64,000 nucleotides of DNA from Streptomyces sp. DH5 (GTDB taxonomy: Bacteria; Actinomycetota; Actinomycetes; Streptomycetales; Streptomycetaceae): positions 1-64,000 of the forward strand of contig NZ_JAHWGP010000026.1 of assembly GCF_020873915.1 (NCBI RefSeq), in the 5' to 3' direction. The notes beneath the pieces were generated by a model. It was not told the origin of the DNA, ran no database searches, and was given only the letters and a program-made list of their open reading frames with translations. Of the stretch, positions 54,397 through 64,000 are shown in pieces (the stretch's first letter is position 1; every line of letters starts with the position of its first letter). A program made the position numbers and the translations under genes.

Positions 54397-55437
54397 TCAG
54401 GCCGAGGCGCGGCGGACCAGGGTCGTCGGGAGGACCACGCTGGAAGGGACGACGCCGGCGTCCTCGTCCGTGGTGGCGGGGTCGTCGAGGTCGCGGAGCA
54501 GGAGACGGACCATGAGGCGGCCCATCCCCTCGATGTCCTGGCGGACCGTGGTGAGCGGTGGCTCGGTCTGTTCGGCGATCGGCTGCATGTCGTCGAAGCC
54601 GACCACGGCCACGTCGTCCGGCACCCGGCGTCCGTGCTCGCGCAGCACGCGCAGGGCGCCCGCCGCCGTCAGGTCGTTGGCGGCGAACACCGCGTCCAGG
54701 TCGGGACGGCGGCCGAGGAGTTCCCGCATCGCCCGCTCACCGCTCGCCGCGGTGAAGTCGCCCTCCACGACCAGCCCGGGATCGGTGTCCACCCGGACGT
54801 CCCGGAAGCCGTCGAGCCGGTCCACCGCCGAGGTCTGGTCGAGCGCGCCGGTGATGTGGGCGATGCGGCTGCGCCCGAGGCCGAGCAGGTGCCGTACGGC
54901 GTCGCGGGCGCCGCCCCGGTTGTCGCTGTCGACGTAGGCGACGCCGTCCCGGCCGCCGCCGGAGTCGGGCCGGCCGCCGAAGACCGTCGGCAGTCCTGCC
55001 TTCCGGATCAGTTCGGGCAGTGGATCGTCGATGTGGAGCGAGAAGACCAGCGCGCCGTCCACGTGTCCGCCGGCCAGGTAGCGGCCGACGCGGGCGTGGT
55101 CGTCGCGGTCCTCGGTGAGCAGCAGGACGAGCTGGTTGTCGTGGGCGGTCAGTTCCTTGCTGATGCCGCGCAGTTGCCGGGCGAAGAACGGATCGGCGAA
55201 GACCCGGGTCTCCGGTTCGGCGATGATGACGGCGATGGCGTCGTGCCGCCTGGTCACCAGGCTGCGGGCGGCCTGGTTCGGCACGTACCCGAGTTCGTCC
55301 ACCGCTCGCCTCACCCGTTCGGCCAGGGGTTCGCGCACCCCGTCGGAGCCGTTGACCACTCGGGAGACCGTGGCCCGGGAGACCCCGGCGCGCGCGGCCA
55401 CGGCCTCCAGCGTGGGACGCGGCACTGTCTCGGTCAC
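54397..55437 (-). CDS. LacI-family transcriptional regulator
   Basis: A 346-aa LacI/GalR repressor. The helix-turn-helix is TLEAVAARAGVSRATVSRVVNG (residues about 9-30), then the hinge YVPNQAARSL, and a periplasmic-binding-like sugar domain ending in TTVRQDIEGMG. It should sense a sugar or derivative. The GTG at 55437 is chosen because GAGGAG lies 7 nt upstream; a GTG five codons earlier is weaker. A GAGAGCGCTCTC operator lies 57 nt upstream, pointing to autoregulation. The nearby secreted sugar-oxidation genes are plausible targets. Confidence 0.9.
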   Translation of the reverse strand: MTETVPRPTLEAVAARAGVSRATVSRVVNGSDGVREPLAERVRRAVDELGYVPNQAARSLVTRRHDAIAVIIAEPETRVFADPFFARQLRGISKELTAHDNQLVLLLTEDRDDHARVGRYLAGGHVDGALVFSLHIDDPLPELIRKAGLPTVFGGRPDSGGGRDGVAYVDSDNRGGARDAVRHLLGLGRSRIAHITGALDQTSAVDRLDGFRDVRVDTDPGLVVEGDFTAASGERAMRELLGRRPDLDAVFAANDLTAAGALRVLREHGRRVPDDVAVVGFDDMQPIAEQTEPPLTTVRQDIEGMGRLMVRLLLRDLDDPATTDEDAGVVPSSVVLPTTLVRRASA

Positions 55438-55493
55438 TTGGGCGCTCCTCACCTGCGGCTGCGGGAAAGGATAGCCCCGGCCCGCCCGGGCGG

Positions 55494-55505
55494 GAGAGCG
55501 CTCTC
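55494..55505. promoter_or_regulatory. LacI-type operator
   Basis: A perfect 12-bp palindrome GAGAGCGCTCTC between the regulator gene start and the end of the laccase gene. This is the classical half-site arrangement for LacI-family proteins of Streptomyces sugar regulons. Confidence 0.75.
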
Positions 55506-55522
55506 GGATCAGGTGCGGCGCG

Positions 55523-56548
<1,026 letters not shown>

Positions 56549-56701
56549 TCATGAACCTGTGAAACCGTAGCGGCCCACTCCCTGTTTATCCACACTCAGG
56601 ACAAAGTTCGGTTCATTGCGGCCATAGGTATTGGCGGGTGACGCAAAGGGGTCTAGCTTCCTTGACGCTGTTGCTGCGACCGAGGAGGGGTGGGTGGCCA
56701 C

Positions 56702-59239
56702 GTGCGGTCCACATCGCATCAAGAACCCGAGCGCTTACGAGGGTTGAGCACGTCAGGCGCCACGGGCGCACGAAGGGCGAGAACGAGGCGGCGCCTGTGG
56801 GCGGCCACCGTGACCGCCGGAGCCGTCGCCGCCGGACTGCTGTCGGGCCCCGCCGCCAGCGCGCGTCCGGCCCCGGATCCGTCCCCGACAACGATGTCCG
56901 TCAAGTCGCCCCCGGGCGGCGCGAACGTACGCGTGCTGCTGTTCCACGGGTCGGCCGCCGGCGGTGAGGAGTCACCGCTGGTGAACGCCGGCATCGCGGC
57001 GATCGAGAGGATCGGCCTGACCGGTCCGGAGAACCAGCGGTTCTCGGTCACCGCCACCGGCAACCCGTCCGTCTTCACCAACGCCGAGAGACTGGGCCGC
57101 TTCAACACCGTCGTCTTCCTGACCGGCGGCGGGGACGTCCTCGACCCGGACCAGGAGGCGGGCCTGGAGGCGTACATGGAGGCCGGCGGCGGCTTCGTCG
57201 GGCTGCACGACGCGGCCCGCGCGGAGCCGTACTCGGACTGGTTCACCGGTCTGATCGGCGCCCGGCCCGCCGCCTCCGGCCCCGGCACGGTGCAGCGGGC
57301 GACCGTCGAGGTCGGCGACCGCGCGCACCCGGCGACCAAGGGCCTGCCGGCGCAGTGGAAGCGGCCCGACAAGTGGCTGAACTGGGTGAAGAACCCCTCC
57401 GGCGACGTGCACACCGTCGCCAGGGTCCGCGAGTCGACGTACGCGCCCGGAGCGGGCGCCAACGGCTGGGACCACCCCGTCAGCTGGTGCCGCGACTACG
57501 ACGGCGGCCGCTCCTTCTACACCGGGATGGGTGGCACGGTGTCGTCGTACGACGAGACCGACTTCCGCGAGCACCTGCGCGGCGCCCTGCTGTGGACCAA
57601 CCGTCTCGTGCGGGCCGACTGCAAGGCGACGATCACCGGCAACTACCGGGCGGAGCGGCTCACGCAGCCGAACCAGCCGGGGCGGAACGACCAGATCGGC
57701 GAACCGCACGGGCTGGTCACGGCGCCCGACGGCCGCGTGTTCTTCATCGGCCGGGGCGGAGCGGACGCGTCCCAGCCGGTCGTCACCGACTGGAACGACC
57801 CGGACGTCGGCAAGGGCAGGGGCGAGATCCACGTCTACGACCCGAAGACCGGGAAGGTCGCCCTCGCCGGAGCGCTCACCGTCTTCGGGAACAAGGGCGG
57901 CGGCGACGAGCTGCGCAAGGTCGAGGAGGGCCTGCTCGGCATCGAGCTCGATCCGGGATTCGAGCGGAACGGGTGGGTGTACCTGCACTACACGCCGCAC
58001 TCGGAGATCGACCGGGACACGCGCATGGCGGACCGGCGGGTCTCCCGCTTCACGCTCGACCGCACGACGAACCGGCTGGACCTCTCCAGCGAGAAGGTGC
58101 TGCTGGAGTGGCCGGTGCAGATCCACAGCTGCTGCCACGCGGGCGGCGGGATGGCCTGGGACTCGAAGGGCAACCTCTACATCGCCACCGGTGACAACAA
58201 CTCCAGTGGCTTCAGCGGCGGTTACTCGGGCAACAACCCGGAGCCGAACTACAAGGGCGTGTCCTTCGCGGACGCGCGCCGCACCGCCGGCAACACCAAC
58301 AACCTCAACGGCAAGATCCTGCGCATCCACCCCGAGCCGGACGGCACGTACACCCTCCCCGAGGGCAACCTGTTCACCGGTGAGGAGACCGCCGAGGGCG
58401 GAGGCAAGACGCGTGGCGAGATCTACGTGATGGGTGTGCGCAACCCCGCGCGGATCTCCGTCGACCAGAAGACCGACGTGCTCCACGCGGGCTGGGTCGG
58501 CCCGGACGCGGGCTCCCCGTCGACGACCTGGGGCCCCGCGAAGTACGACACCTTCGCCGTGATCACGAAGGCGTCCAACCGCGGCTGGCCGTACTGCATG
58601 GGCAACGACCAGCCCTACCGGGACCGCAACCTGCCCGACCCGTCCAAGCCGCTGGGCTGGTACGACTGCGACGCCCCGAAGAACGAGTCGCCGAACAACG
58701 ACGGGCTGGTCAACCTGCCGCCGGTGACCGCCAACAACATCTGGTACTCGCCGCAGGGCGGCGCCCCGGACTTCCCGCGCGACGCGAACGGCGTGCCGTC
58801 GTACGTGCAGGACGAGGCGACCTACCGGCTGCCCTGGCTGAAGGGCGGCGGCCAGGCCGCGATGAACGGCCCGGTGTACCGCTACGACGGCGACAGCGCC
58901 AGCGAGGTCAAGTGGCCCGCGTACTGGGACGGCAAGTGGTTCGTCGGTGACTTCTACGACGCCGACCAGCCGCGCAACGCGGTGCTGATGGACCCGAAGA
59001 CGCAAGGGGACGGCGGTCTGCCGGTGCACTCGGAGTCCCTGAAGAAGATCGTGCCGGTCGGCAACGACGGGATCAAGAACCTGATGGGCTGGGAGTTCGG
59101 CCCGGACGGCGCACTGTACGTCCTCGACTACGGCCGCGGGTTCTTCACCTCCGACAGCAAGTCCGCGCTGTGGCGGGTCACCTACACGGGCGGCGGTCCC
59201 ACCCCGGCCGCCGGCCAGTTGGCGAGGAAGGCCGGATGA
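56702..59239 (+). CDS. Secreted ThuA domain-glucose/sorbosone dehydrogenase fusion
   Basis: About 845 aa. A twin-Arg-rich N-terminus (RRARTRRRLWAATV) and AASARPA suggest secretion. Residues about 55-280 are a ThuA/trehalose-utilisation domain (VRVLLFHGS, FLTGGGDVL, GFVGLHDA). Residues about 290-830 are a soluble glucose/sorbosone dehydrogenase-type beta-propeller (EPHGLVTAPDGRVFFIGR, EEGLLGIELDPGFERNGWVYLHY, VMGVRNPARISVDQKTDVLHAGWVG, GWEFGPDGALYVLDYG). It probably oxidises a sugar outside the cell. Start GTG 56702 or 56690; GAGGAGG is at poor spacing for both. The stop overlaps the next ATG (ATGA). Confidence 0.87.
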   Translation: MRSTSHQEPERLRGLSTSGATGARRARTRRRLWAATVTAGAVAAGLLSGPAASARPAPDPSPTTMSVKSPPGGANVRVLLFHGSAAGGEESPLVNAGIAAIERIGLTGPENQRFSVTATGNPSVFTNAERLGRFNTVVFLTGGGDVLDPDQEAGLEAYMEAGGGFVGLHDAARAEPYSDWFTGLIGARPAASGPGTVQRATVEVGDRAHPATKGLPAQWKRPDKWLNWVKNPSGDVHTVARVRESTYAPGAGANGWDHPVSWCRDYDGGRSFYTGMGGTVSSYDETDFREHLRGALLWTNRLVRADCKATITGNYRAERLTQPNQPGRNDQIGEPHGLVTAPDGRVFFIGRGGADASQPVVTDWNDPDVGKGRGEIHVYDPKTGKVALAGALTVFGNKGGGDELRKVEEGLLGIELDPGFERNGWVYLHYTPHSEIDRDTRMADRRVSRFTLDRTTNRLDLSSEKVLLEWPVQIHSCCHAGGGMAWDSKGNLYIATGDNNSSGFSGGYSGNNPEPNYKGVSFADARRTAGNTNNLNGKILRIHPEPDGTYTLPEGNLFTGEETAEGGGKTRGEIYVMGVRNPARISVDQKTDVLHAGWVGPDAGSPSTTWGPAKYDTFAVITKASNRGWPYCMGNDQPYRDRNLPDPSKPLGWYDCDAPKNESPNNDGLVNLPPVTANNIWYSPQGGAPDFPRDANGVPSYVQDEATYRLPWLKGGGQAAMNGPVYRYDGDSASEVKWPAYWDGKWFVGDFYDADQPRNAVLMDPKTQGDGGLPVHSESLKKIVPVGNDGIKNLMGWEFGPDGALYVLDYGRGFFTSDSKSALWRVTYTGGGPTPAAGQLARKAG

Positions 59240-61458
59240 ATCCAGTGACACGGCAACGACGCATCTGGGCCGGCCTGCTGGCCGCCCTGCTGATGGCGCT
59301 CGGTCTGCAGACGACGACGTCCGCGGCCGGGAACTCCGGGCCCACCGCGGCTGCCAGGGCGGCGGAGCAGGTGCTGACCTGGACCGCCGGCGACAGCATC
59401 GGCGCGTACACGTCCGCGCCGGCGACCGCGGTGGCCGGTCCGGCGACGATCGTCTTCGAGAACAGCGCGGCCACCGGCAACACCACCGGCATGCCGCACA
59501 CCCTGACGTTCGTGACCTCCGACCCGGAGTTCAACAACGACGTCCAGCTGAACATCCTGGCCAACCCCGGTGACGCCCAGGGCGGCCGGCACACCGCCGA
59601 GGTGACCCTCACTCCGGGCCGGTACTTCTACCACTGCACCATCCCCGGCCACGGCGAGATGCAGGGCATCCTGACGGTGACCGAGGGCAGCGGTGAGGAC
59701 ACCACCGCGCCCGAGGCCACGGCGAAGGTGACCGGCACGCAGAACTCCGAAGGGGCCTACGTGGGTTCGGCGAGCGTGAGCGTCGAGGCCACCGACTCCG
59801 GCTCGGGCGTGGACCGGATCGAGTACGCCGTCGGAGCCGACGGCGCCTGGCAGCCGTACACCGCCCCGGTGGTGATCGACCAGGTCGGCACGCATGCGGT
59901 GCGCTACCGCGCCCTGGACAAGGCGGGCAACGTCTCGGCGGAGAAGAGCGTGCGGTTCGCCGTCGTCGCGCCGCCCACCGACGACACCACCCCGCCGGAG
60001 ACCTCCGCGACGGTGGACGGCGAGAGGAACGCCGACGGCCACTACGTCGACATGGCGACGGTCACCGTCACCGCGTCGGACACCGGCTCCGGCGTCAACA
60101 CCATCGAGTACGCGGTCGGGGCGGACGGCGCCTGGCAGGCGTACACCGGTCCGGTGATGGTGCACCGGACCGGAACGCACACCGTGCGCTACCGCGCGAC
60201 CGACAAGGCGGGCAACGCGGCGGCGGCGAAGAGCGTGGAGTTCACCGTCGTCGCCGCTCCCCCGCAGGACACCACCCCGCCGGTGACGGGCGTGACCGTC
60301 GGGGGCATGCGGAACTCCGACGGCGCGTACGTCGGGAACGCCACGGTGACCGTCAGCGCCACCGACGGACACGGCGGTTCCGGCGTGGCCGGCATCGAGT
60401 ACTCGCTCGACGGCGGGCCGTACCTGGCCTACACCGCGCCCCTGGTCGTCGACCGGACGGGCCGGCACACCGTGGCCTACCGGGCGAGCGACAAGGCCGG
60501 CAACACCTCCGCGGCGCTCACGGCGAGCTTCACCGTCGTGGCCGGCGGCGGGGTCCCCGCGCCCAACTGCCCGGAGCACGACGAGCGGTTGACGGTGATC
60601 GTCGGCACAGTCGACTCGGGCGTGCCGAACCGGGTCACCGACAACCGGTGCCGGATCGGCGAGCTGATCGAGGACGAGAAGCAGTGGACCTCGCAGGCCC
60701 TGTTCCTGAAACACGTCACGGGTGTCCTGGACGGGCTGAGGAAGGAAGGGGTCATCGACAAGCGGGAGCGGAAGGCCGTCAACCAGGCGGCCCGGCAGTC
60801 CGGCATCGGTACGCCCGGCCAGACCGACGGCTACCGCACCATCCTCGACGGCAGCGCGGCGTCGTTCGCCAAGTGGGCCCATGTCGGCGGCGGTTCGTTC
60901 GCGCTGAACCCGGACGGGTCGATCACCTCCGGCACCACCCGGGGCGGGCTCGGCATGCTGTGGTTCCCCGAGCGCACGTACGGCGACTTCTCCCTGAAGC
61001 TCCAGTGGCGCGACGACGCACCGGGCGACGGCAACGCCAACTCCGGTGTGTTCGTACGGTTCCCGCAGGTCCACGACCACCCGGAGGAGCCGCGGCCGGA
61101 GTGGGTCGCCATCAAGTACGGGCACGAGGTGCAGGTGTTCGACTCGCCCACCGGCGACATGTACAAGACGGGCTCGGTGTACGGCTTCGACCGGGTGGGC
61201 CTGGCCGGTGCGGGCGTGACGCAGAAGGGCACCTGGAACGACTACGAGATCCGGGTGGTGGACCAGCACTACTCGGTCTACCGCAACGGTGCGCTGATCA
61301 ACGAGTTCGACAACACCGGCGGTCAGGACTTCTCCCCGCCGCGCTCGGACGACCCGGGCACGGACGGGAGGCGGTTCGCCGCCGGCTACATCGGACTCCA
61401 GGTGCACGGCACGTCGGACGTCGTCTCGTACCGGGACATCCGGATCAAGGACCTGTAG
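59236..61458 (+). CDS. Secreted cupredoxin-OmpL47 repeats-DUF1080 protein
   Basis: A 740-aa multidomain exoprotein. After a signal peptide (WAGLLAALLMALGLQ) comes a type 1 copper domain with His88, Cys134, His139 and Met142 (HTLTF; YHCTIPGHGEMQG). Then three beta-rich repeats of about 85 aa follow, each ending in a RYRA-DKAGN-like segment (OmpL47 type). After a linker, residues about 515-740 are a DUF1080 concanavalin-like domain, the 3-keto-disaccharide hydrolase family. The ATG overlaps the previous stop and has GAGGAAGG upstream. The copper site could accept electrons from the dehydrogenase encoded just before it. Confidence 0.88.
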   Translation: MNPVTRQRRIWAGLLAALLMALGLQTTTSAAGNSGPTAAARAAEQVLTWTAGDSIGAYTSAPATAVAGPATIVFENSAATGNTTGMPHTLTFVTSDPEFNNDVQLNILANPGDAQGGRHTAEVTLTPGRYFYHCTIPGHGEMQGILTVTEGSGEDTTAPEATAKVTGTQNSEGAYVGSASVSVEATDSGSGVDRIEYAVGADGAWQPYTAPVVIDQVGTHAVRYRALDKAGNVSAEKSVRFAVVAPPTDDTTPPETSATVDGERNADGHYVDMATVTVTASDTGSGVNTIEYAVGADGAWQAYTGPVMVHRTGTHTVRYRATDKAGNAAAAKSVEFTVVAAPPQDTTPPVTGVTVGGMRNSDGAYVGNATVTVSATDGHGGSGVAGIEYSLDGGPYLAYTAPLVVDRTGRHTVAYRASDKAGNTSAALTASFTVVAGGGVPAPNCPEHDERLTVIVGTVDSGVPNRVTDNRCRIGELIEDEKQWTSQALFLKHVTGVLDGLRKEGVIDKRERKAVNQAARQSGIGTPGQTDGYRTILDGSAASFAKWAHVGGGSFALNPDGSITSGTTRGGLGMLWFPERTYGDFSLKLQWRDDAPGDGNANSGVFVRFPQVHDHPEEPRPEWVAIKYGHEVQVFDSPTGDMYKTGSVYGFDRVGLAGAGVTQKGTWNDYEIRVVDQHYSVYRNGALINEFDNTGGQDFSPPRSDDPGTDGRRFAAGYIGLQVHGTSDVVSYRDIRIKDL

Positions 61459-61487
61459 TCCCGCACGGCATCGGGTGACGGACCGGG

Positions 61488-62513
61488 TCAGGAGGCCGAC
61501 GGTTTCGGCTTCCCGACCCGGCTCGGCTGCACCCGGCTGGGCTCCCCCGGCATCTTCGGATACTCGGGCGGGTACGGCAGGTCGCCCAGGCCGTGATCGT
61601 GTTCGTCCCGGCGGGCGAGTTCGAGCAGGGGCTCCAGGGAGAACGCGTGATCGTCCATGTCCGCGTGCACGTCGCCGAGTTCGGCGAAGCGCGCGGGCAT
61701 CGTCGTGAGGTCGAAGTCCTGCGGGTGGGCGACGCCGACCTCCTCCCAGCGCAGGGGCGCCGAGACGGGCGCGTGCGGCCGGGGACGCACGGAGTAGGCG
61801 GAGGCGATGGTGCGGTCGCGGGCGGTCTGGTTGTAGTCGACGAAGATGCGTTCGCCGCGCTCCTCCTTCCACCACTCGATGGTCACCCGCTCCGGCATCC
61901 GGCGTTCCAGTTCCCGGCCCACGGCGATGGCCGCGCGGCGGACCTGGGTGAACGTCCACCGTGCTTCGATGGGCACGAAGACGTGGACGCCGCGTCCGCC
62001 GGAGGTCTTGGGCCAGCCGCGCAGCCCACCGGACTCCTCCAGCACGGACCGCAGTTCGTGGGCGGCGCGGGCGGCGTCGTCGTAGTCGGTGCCGGGCTGG
62101 GGGTCGAGGTCGATGCGTAGTTCGTCGGGGTGGTCGACGTCGGCGCGGCGCACCGGCCAGGGGTGGAAGACCAGCGTGCCGTACTGGGCCGCCCACACGA
62201 CGGCCGCCTCCTCCGTGGGGCACATCTCGTCGGCGCTGCGGCCGCTGGGGAAGGTGATGTGCGCGGTGGGGATCCAGTCGGGCATGCCCTTGGGGGCCCG
62301 CTTCTGGTAGAACCACTCGCCGCTGATGCCGTCCGGGTAGCGCTGGAGGGTGGTGGGTCTGTCGCGCAGGGCGCGCAGGATGCCGGGGGCGACGGCCTGG
62401 TAGTAGCGGGCGACGTCCAGCTTGGTGTAGCCGCGCTCCGGGAAGAAGACCTTGTCCGGACTGGACAGGCGTACGGTCCGGCCGGCCACCTCGAGTTCCA
62501 CCGCGTCACCCAT
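61488..62513 (-). CDS. LigD-type DNA polymerase/primase domain protein (NHEJ)
   Basis: A 341-aa stand-alone PolDom of the archaeo-eukaryotic primase family. Catalytic acids lie in LRIDLDPQPG, the nucleotide-binding KTSGGRGVHVFVP follows, and VDYNQTARDRTIASAYSVRPRPHAPVSAPL is the C-terminal signature. Such enzymes fill gaps, preferring ribonucleotides, in non-homologous end joining. There is no fused ligase or nuclease domain, in contrast to LigD of mycobacteria. The ATG at 62513 is 74 nt from the divergent ligase gene. Confidence 0.93.
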   Translation of the reverse strand: MGDAVELEVAGRTVRLSSPDKVFFPERGYTKLDVARYYQAVAPGILRALRDRPTTLQRYPDGISGEWFYQKRAPKGMPDWIPTAHITFPSGRSADEMCPTEEAAVVWAAQYGTLVFHPWPVRRADVDHPDELRIDLDPQPGTDYDDAARAAHELRSVLEESGGLRGWPKTSGGRGVHVFVPIEARWTFTQVRRAAIAVGRELERRMPERVTIEWWKEERGERIFVDYNQTARDRTIASAYSVRPRPHAPVSAPLRWEEVGVAHPQDFDLTTMPARFAELGDVHADMDDHAFSLEPLLELARRDEHDHGLGDLPYPPEYPKMPGEPSRVQPSRVGKPKPSAS

Positions 62514-62587
62514 GCGAGCCACGGTAGGCGCGGCGCACCTGCCTCGCACACCGGGCGGCTACGGGCGTGTGCGCGCAGAATCGGAGC

Positions 62588-63658
62588 ATGGATCTTCCCG
62601 TCATGCCGCCCGTGAAGCCGATGCTCGCCAAGTCGGTGGCGAAGATCCCGCCGGACATGCAGTACGAGGCCAAGTGGGACGGGTTCCGGGCCATCGTGTT
62701 CCGCGACGGGGACGAGGTCGAGCTCGGCAGCCGTACCGGTAAGCCGCTGACCAGGTACTTTCCCGAGGTGGTGGCGGCGGTGCGGGAGCGGTTGCCGAAG
62801 CGGTGCGTGATGGACGGGGAGATCGTCGTCGCACGGGAGGGGCATCTGGACTTCGACGCGCTCACCGAGCGGATCCATCCGGCGGACTCCCGGGTGCGGA
62901 CGCTCGCCGAGCGGACCCCGGCCTCCTTCGTGGCCTTCGACGTACTGGCGCTGGCGGACGAGTCGCTGCTGGACGTGCCGCTGTCGGACCGGCGGGAGCT
63001 GCTGGTGCGGGCGCTGGAAGGGATCGCCCCGCCCGTGCACGTGGCCCCGGCGACCCGGGACGTCGAAGTGGCGCGGGGATGGTTCGAACAGTACGAGGGG
63101 GCGGGGCTGGACGGGGTAGTCGCCAAACCGCTGGACTCGCGCTACCGGCAGGACGAGCGGGCCATGTTCAAGATCAAGCACGAGCGCACGGCGGACGCGG
63201 TGGTCGCCGGGTACCGGCTCCACAAGAGCGGCCCGGTGGTGGGTTCGCTGCTGCTGGGCCTGCACGACGAGGACGGCACCCTCCAGCACGTGGGTGTGTC
63301 CGCCGCCTTCTCCATGAAGCGGCGCGCGGAGCTGATCGAGGAGCTGGCACCGCTCAGGATGGACGAGGCGGCGGGCCATCCGTGGGCGGCGTGGGCGGAG
63401 GAGGAGGCGCACGAGACGGCGCGGCTGCCCGGCGCGCCGAGCCGCTGGACGGGGAAGAAGGACCTGTCCTGGGTGCCGCTGAGGCCCGAGCTGGTGGCCG
63501 AGGTGGCCTACGACCACATGGAGAACGGGCGGCGCTTCCGGCACACCGCCCGCTTCCGCCGCTGGCGCCCGGACCGGACTCCCGAGAGCTGCACCTTCGC
63601 ACAGCTGGGGGAGCCGGTCCGCTACGACCTCACCGAGATCCTCGGCGGCCGCCCCTGA
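62588..63658 (+). CDS. ATP-dependent DNA ligase (LigC/LigD-ligase type)
   Basis: A 356-aa ligase. The adenylated lysine is Lys29 in EAKWDGFRAI (KXDG); GSRTGKPLTR, CVMDGEIVV, FVAFDVLALADESLL, GLDGVVAKPLDSRY and MFKIKHERTADAVVAGYR are the other nucleotidyltransferase motifs. An OB-fold C-terminal domain follows. It likely seals breaks processed by the divergent LigD-type polymerase; a Ku gene is not in the window. The ATG at 62588 gives the normal start. A 17-bp tandem repeat begins about 50 nt after the stop. Confidence 0.93.
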   Translation: MDLPVMPPVKPMLAKSVAKIPPDMQYEAKWDGFRAIVFRDGDEVELGSRTGKPLTRYFPEVVAAVRERLPKRCVMDGEIVVAREGHLDFDALTERIHPADSRVRTLAERTPASFVAFDVLALADESLLDVPLSDRRELLVRALEGIAPPVHVAPATRDVEVARGWFEQYEGAGLDGVVAKPLDSRYRQDERAMFKIKHERTADAVVAGYRLHKSGPVVGSLLLGLHDEDGTLQHVGVSAAFSMKRRAELIEELAPLRMDEAAGHPWAAWAEEEAHETARLPGAPSRWTGKKDLSWVPLRPELVAEVAYDHMENGRRFRHTARFRRWRPDRTPESCTFAQLGEPVRYDLTEILGGRP

Positions 63659-63710
63659 GCCGGGGCCGCGGCCGGACCGGGGGCTCGGGCTGGACCGGGA
63701 GCCCGGGCCG

Positions 63711-63804
63711 GGTCGGGGCCGCAGCCGGGTCGGGGCCGCGGCCGGGTCGGGGCCGCGGCCGGGTCGGGGCCGCGGCCGGGTCAGGGCCGCGGCCGGGTCA
63801 GGGC
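63711..63804. repeat. 17-bp tandem repeat between convergent genes
   Basis: Five full units and a partial sixth: starts at 63711, 63728, 63745, 63762, 63779 and 63796. The core unit is GGTCGGGGCCGCGGCCG. Units 2-4 are identical; unit 1 has one change and unit 5 another. The TCA within the last partial copy is the stop codon of the minus-strand alcohol dehydrogenase gene. Each unit holds a CCGCGG palindrome. Confidence 0.92.
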
Positions 63805-64000
63805 TTCAGCACCACCTTGACCGCGCCGTCCTGCTTCTTCTGGAACATGTCGTAGGCGTGCGGTGCCTCGCTCAGCGGCAGGTGGTGGGTGGCGAAGCCG
63901 TCGACGCCGAGGGGGTCCTCGTCGGTGAGGTAGGGGATGATCTCGTCGCTCCAGCGGCGTACGTTCGCCTGGCCCATGCGCATCTGGATCTGCTTGTCGA
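63798..64000 (-). CDS. Zinc-dependent alcohol dehydrogenase (3' end; runs off the window)
   Basis: The last 67 residues of a zinc alcohol dehydrogenase: DKQIQMRMGQANVRRW, then EIIPYLTDEDPLGVDGFATHHLPLSEAP and the terminal KQDGAVKVVLKP. This C-terminus is like the glutathione-independent formaldehyde dehydrogenase group of MDR enzymes. The frame is open to the window edge, so the catalytic and NAD-binding parts lie outside. Its stop codon sits in the last unit of the 17-bp repeat. Confidence 0.85.
   Translation of the reverse strand, partial: DKQIQMRMGQANVRRWSDEIIPYLTDEDPLGVDGFATHHLPLSEAPHAYDMFQKKQDGAVKVVLKP

Noticed and set aside
59182-62316. Minus-strand open frame of 1044 codons
   Set aside because: It is antisense to the cupredoxin and ligD-polymerase genes and has the low-complexity Arg/Gly/Val composition of a GC-rich shadow frame.

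Overview
The window is very GC-rich and carries actinobacterial gene families throughout: WhiB, an SsgA-like protein, a two-domain laccase, a HATPase_c_2 anti-sigma-type protein, GTG/TTG starts and many 1-4 nt gene overlaps. It is almost certainly a Streptomyces chromosome. The hopanoid operon, a type I idi and the small laccase lie on one stretch, as in S. coelicolor (SHC = SCO6764, idi = SCO6750, SLAC = SCO6712, from memory), so this looks like the syntenic segment. No CRISPR array, rRNA, phage or transposase was found.

Region 1 (1-8.7 kb, minus strand): hopanoid operon hpnC-hpnD-(40-aa coupled ORF)-hpnE-polyprenyl synthase-shc-hpnG-hpnH-ispG. It runs from FPP through squalene to hopene, and on to adenosyl- and ribosylhopane. 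A 21-codon ORF precedes hpnC. Region 2 (9-17.4 kb): a tightly coupled set for a probable surface phosphoglycan or unusual phospholipid. It has a TagGH-like exporter, a GT2, two CDP-alcohol phosphotransferases, a glycerol-1-phosphate-dehydrogenase-like enzyme and a cytidylyltransferase-like protein, with divergent galE. Region 3 (17.4-26.4 kb): CDF metal exporter, idi, anti-sigma-like ATPase, HdeD protein, enoyl-CoA hydratase, two adjacent DJ-1-fold proteins, a 43-aa protein, tex, and a decayed PF06475 gene.

Region 4 (26.4-42.9 kb): ABC-F, D-amino-acid oxidase, BCCT transporter, macrodomain protein, MerR regulator, a caiB-thiolase-fadB fatty-acid operon, a saccharopine-dehydrogenase-like protein, endonuclease V, a BNR/YCF48 protein and an SsgA-like protein. 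Region 5 (42.9-53.1 kb): a frameshifted PEP-mutase-type gene, GPP34 protein, ABC-F plus UvrA-like pair, DDAH, acyl-ACP desaturase with a triple 15-bp repeat upstream, an SDR gene broken by a perfect 34-bp tandem duplication, a tRNA-like sequence and WhiB.

Region 6 (53.2-64 kb): VOC protein, LacI regulator with a classic operator, small laccase, and a divergent two-gene operon. That operon encodes a secreted ThuA-glucose/sorbosone-dehydrogenase fusion and a secreted cupredoxin-OmpL47-DUF1080 protein. Together these could form an extracellular copper-linked sugar-oxidation module. Then come the NHEJ genes ligD-polymerase and a stand-alone DNA ligase, a 17-bp tandem repeat, and the 3' end of a zinc alcohol dehydrogenase gene.

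The best candidates for something undescribed are the copper/sugar module, the CDP-polyol surface-polymer set, and the possibly reversible 34-bp duplication in the SDR gene.
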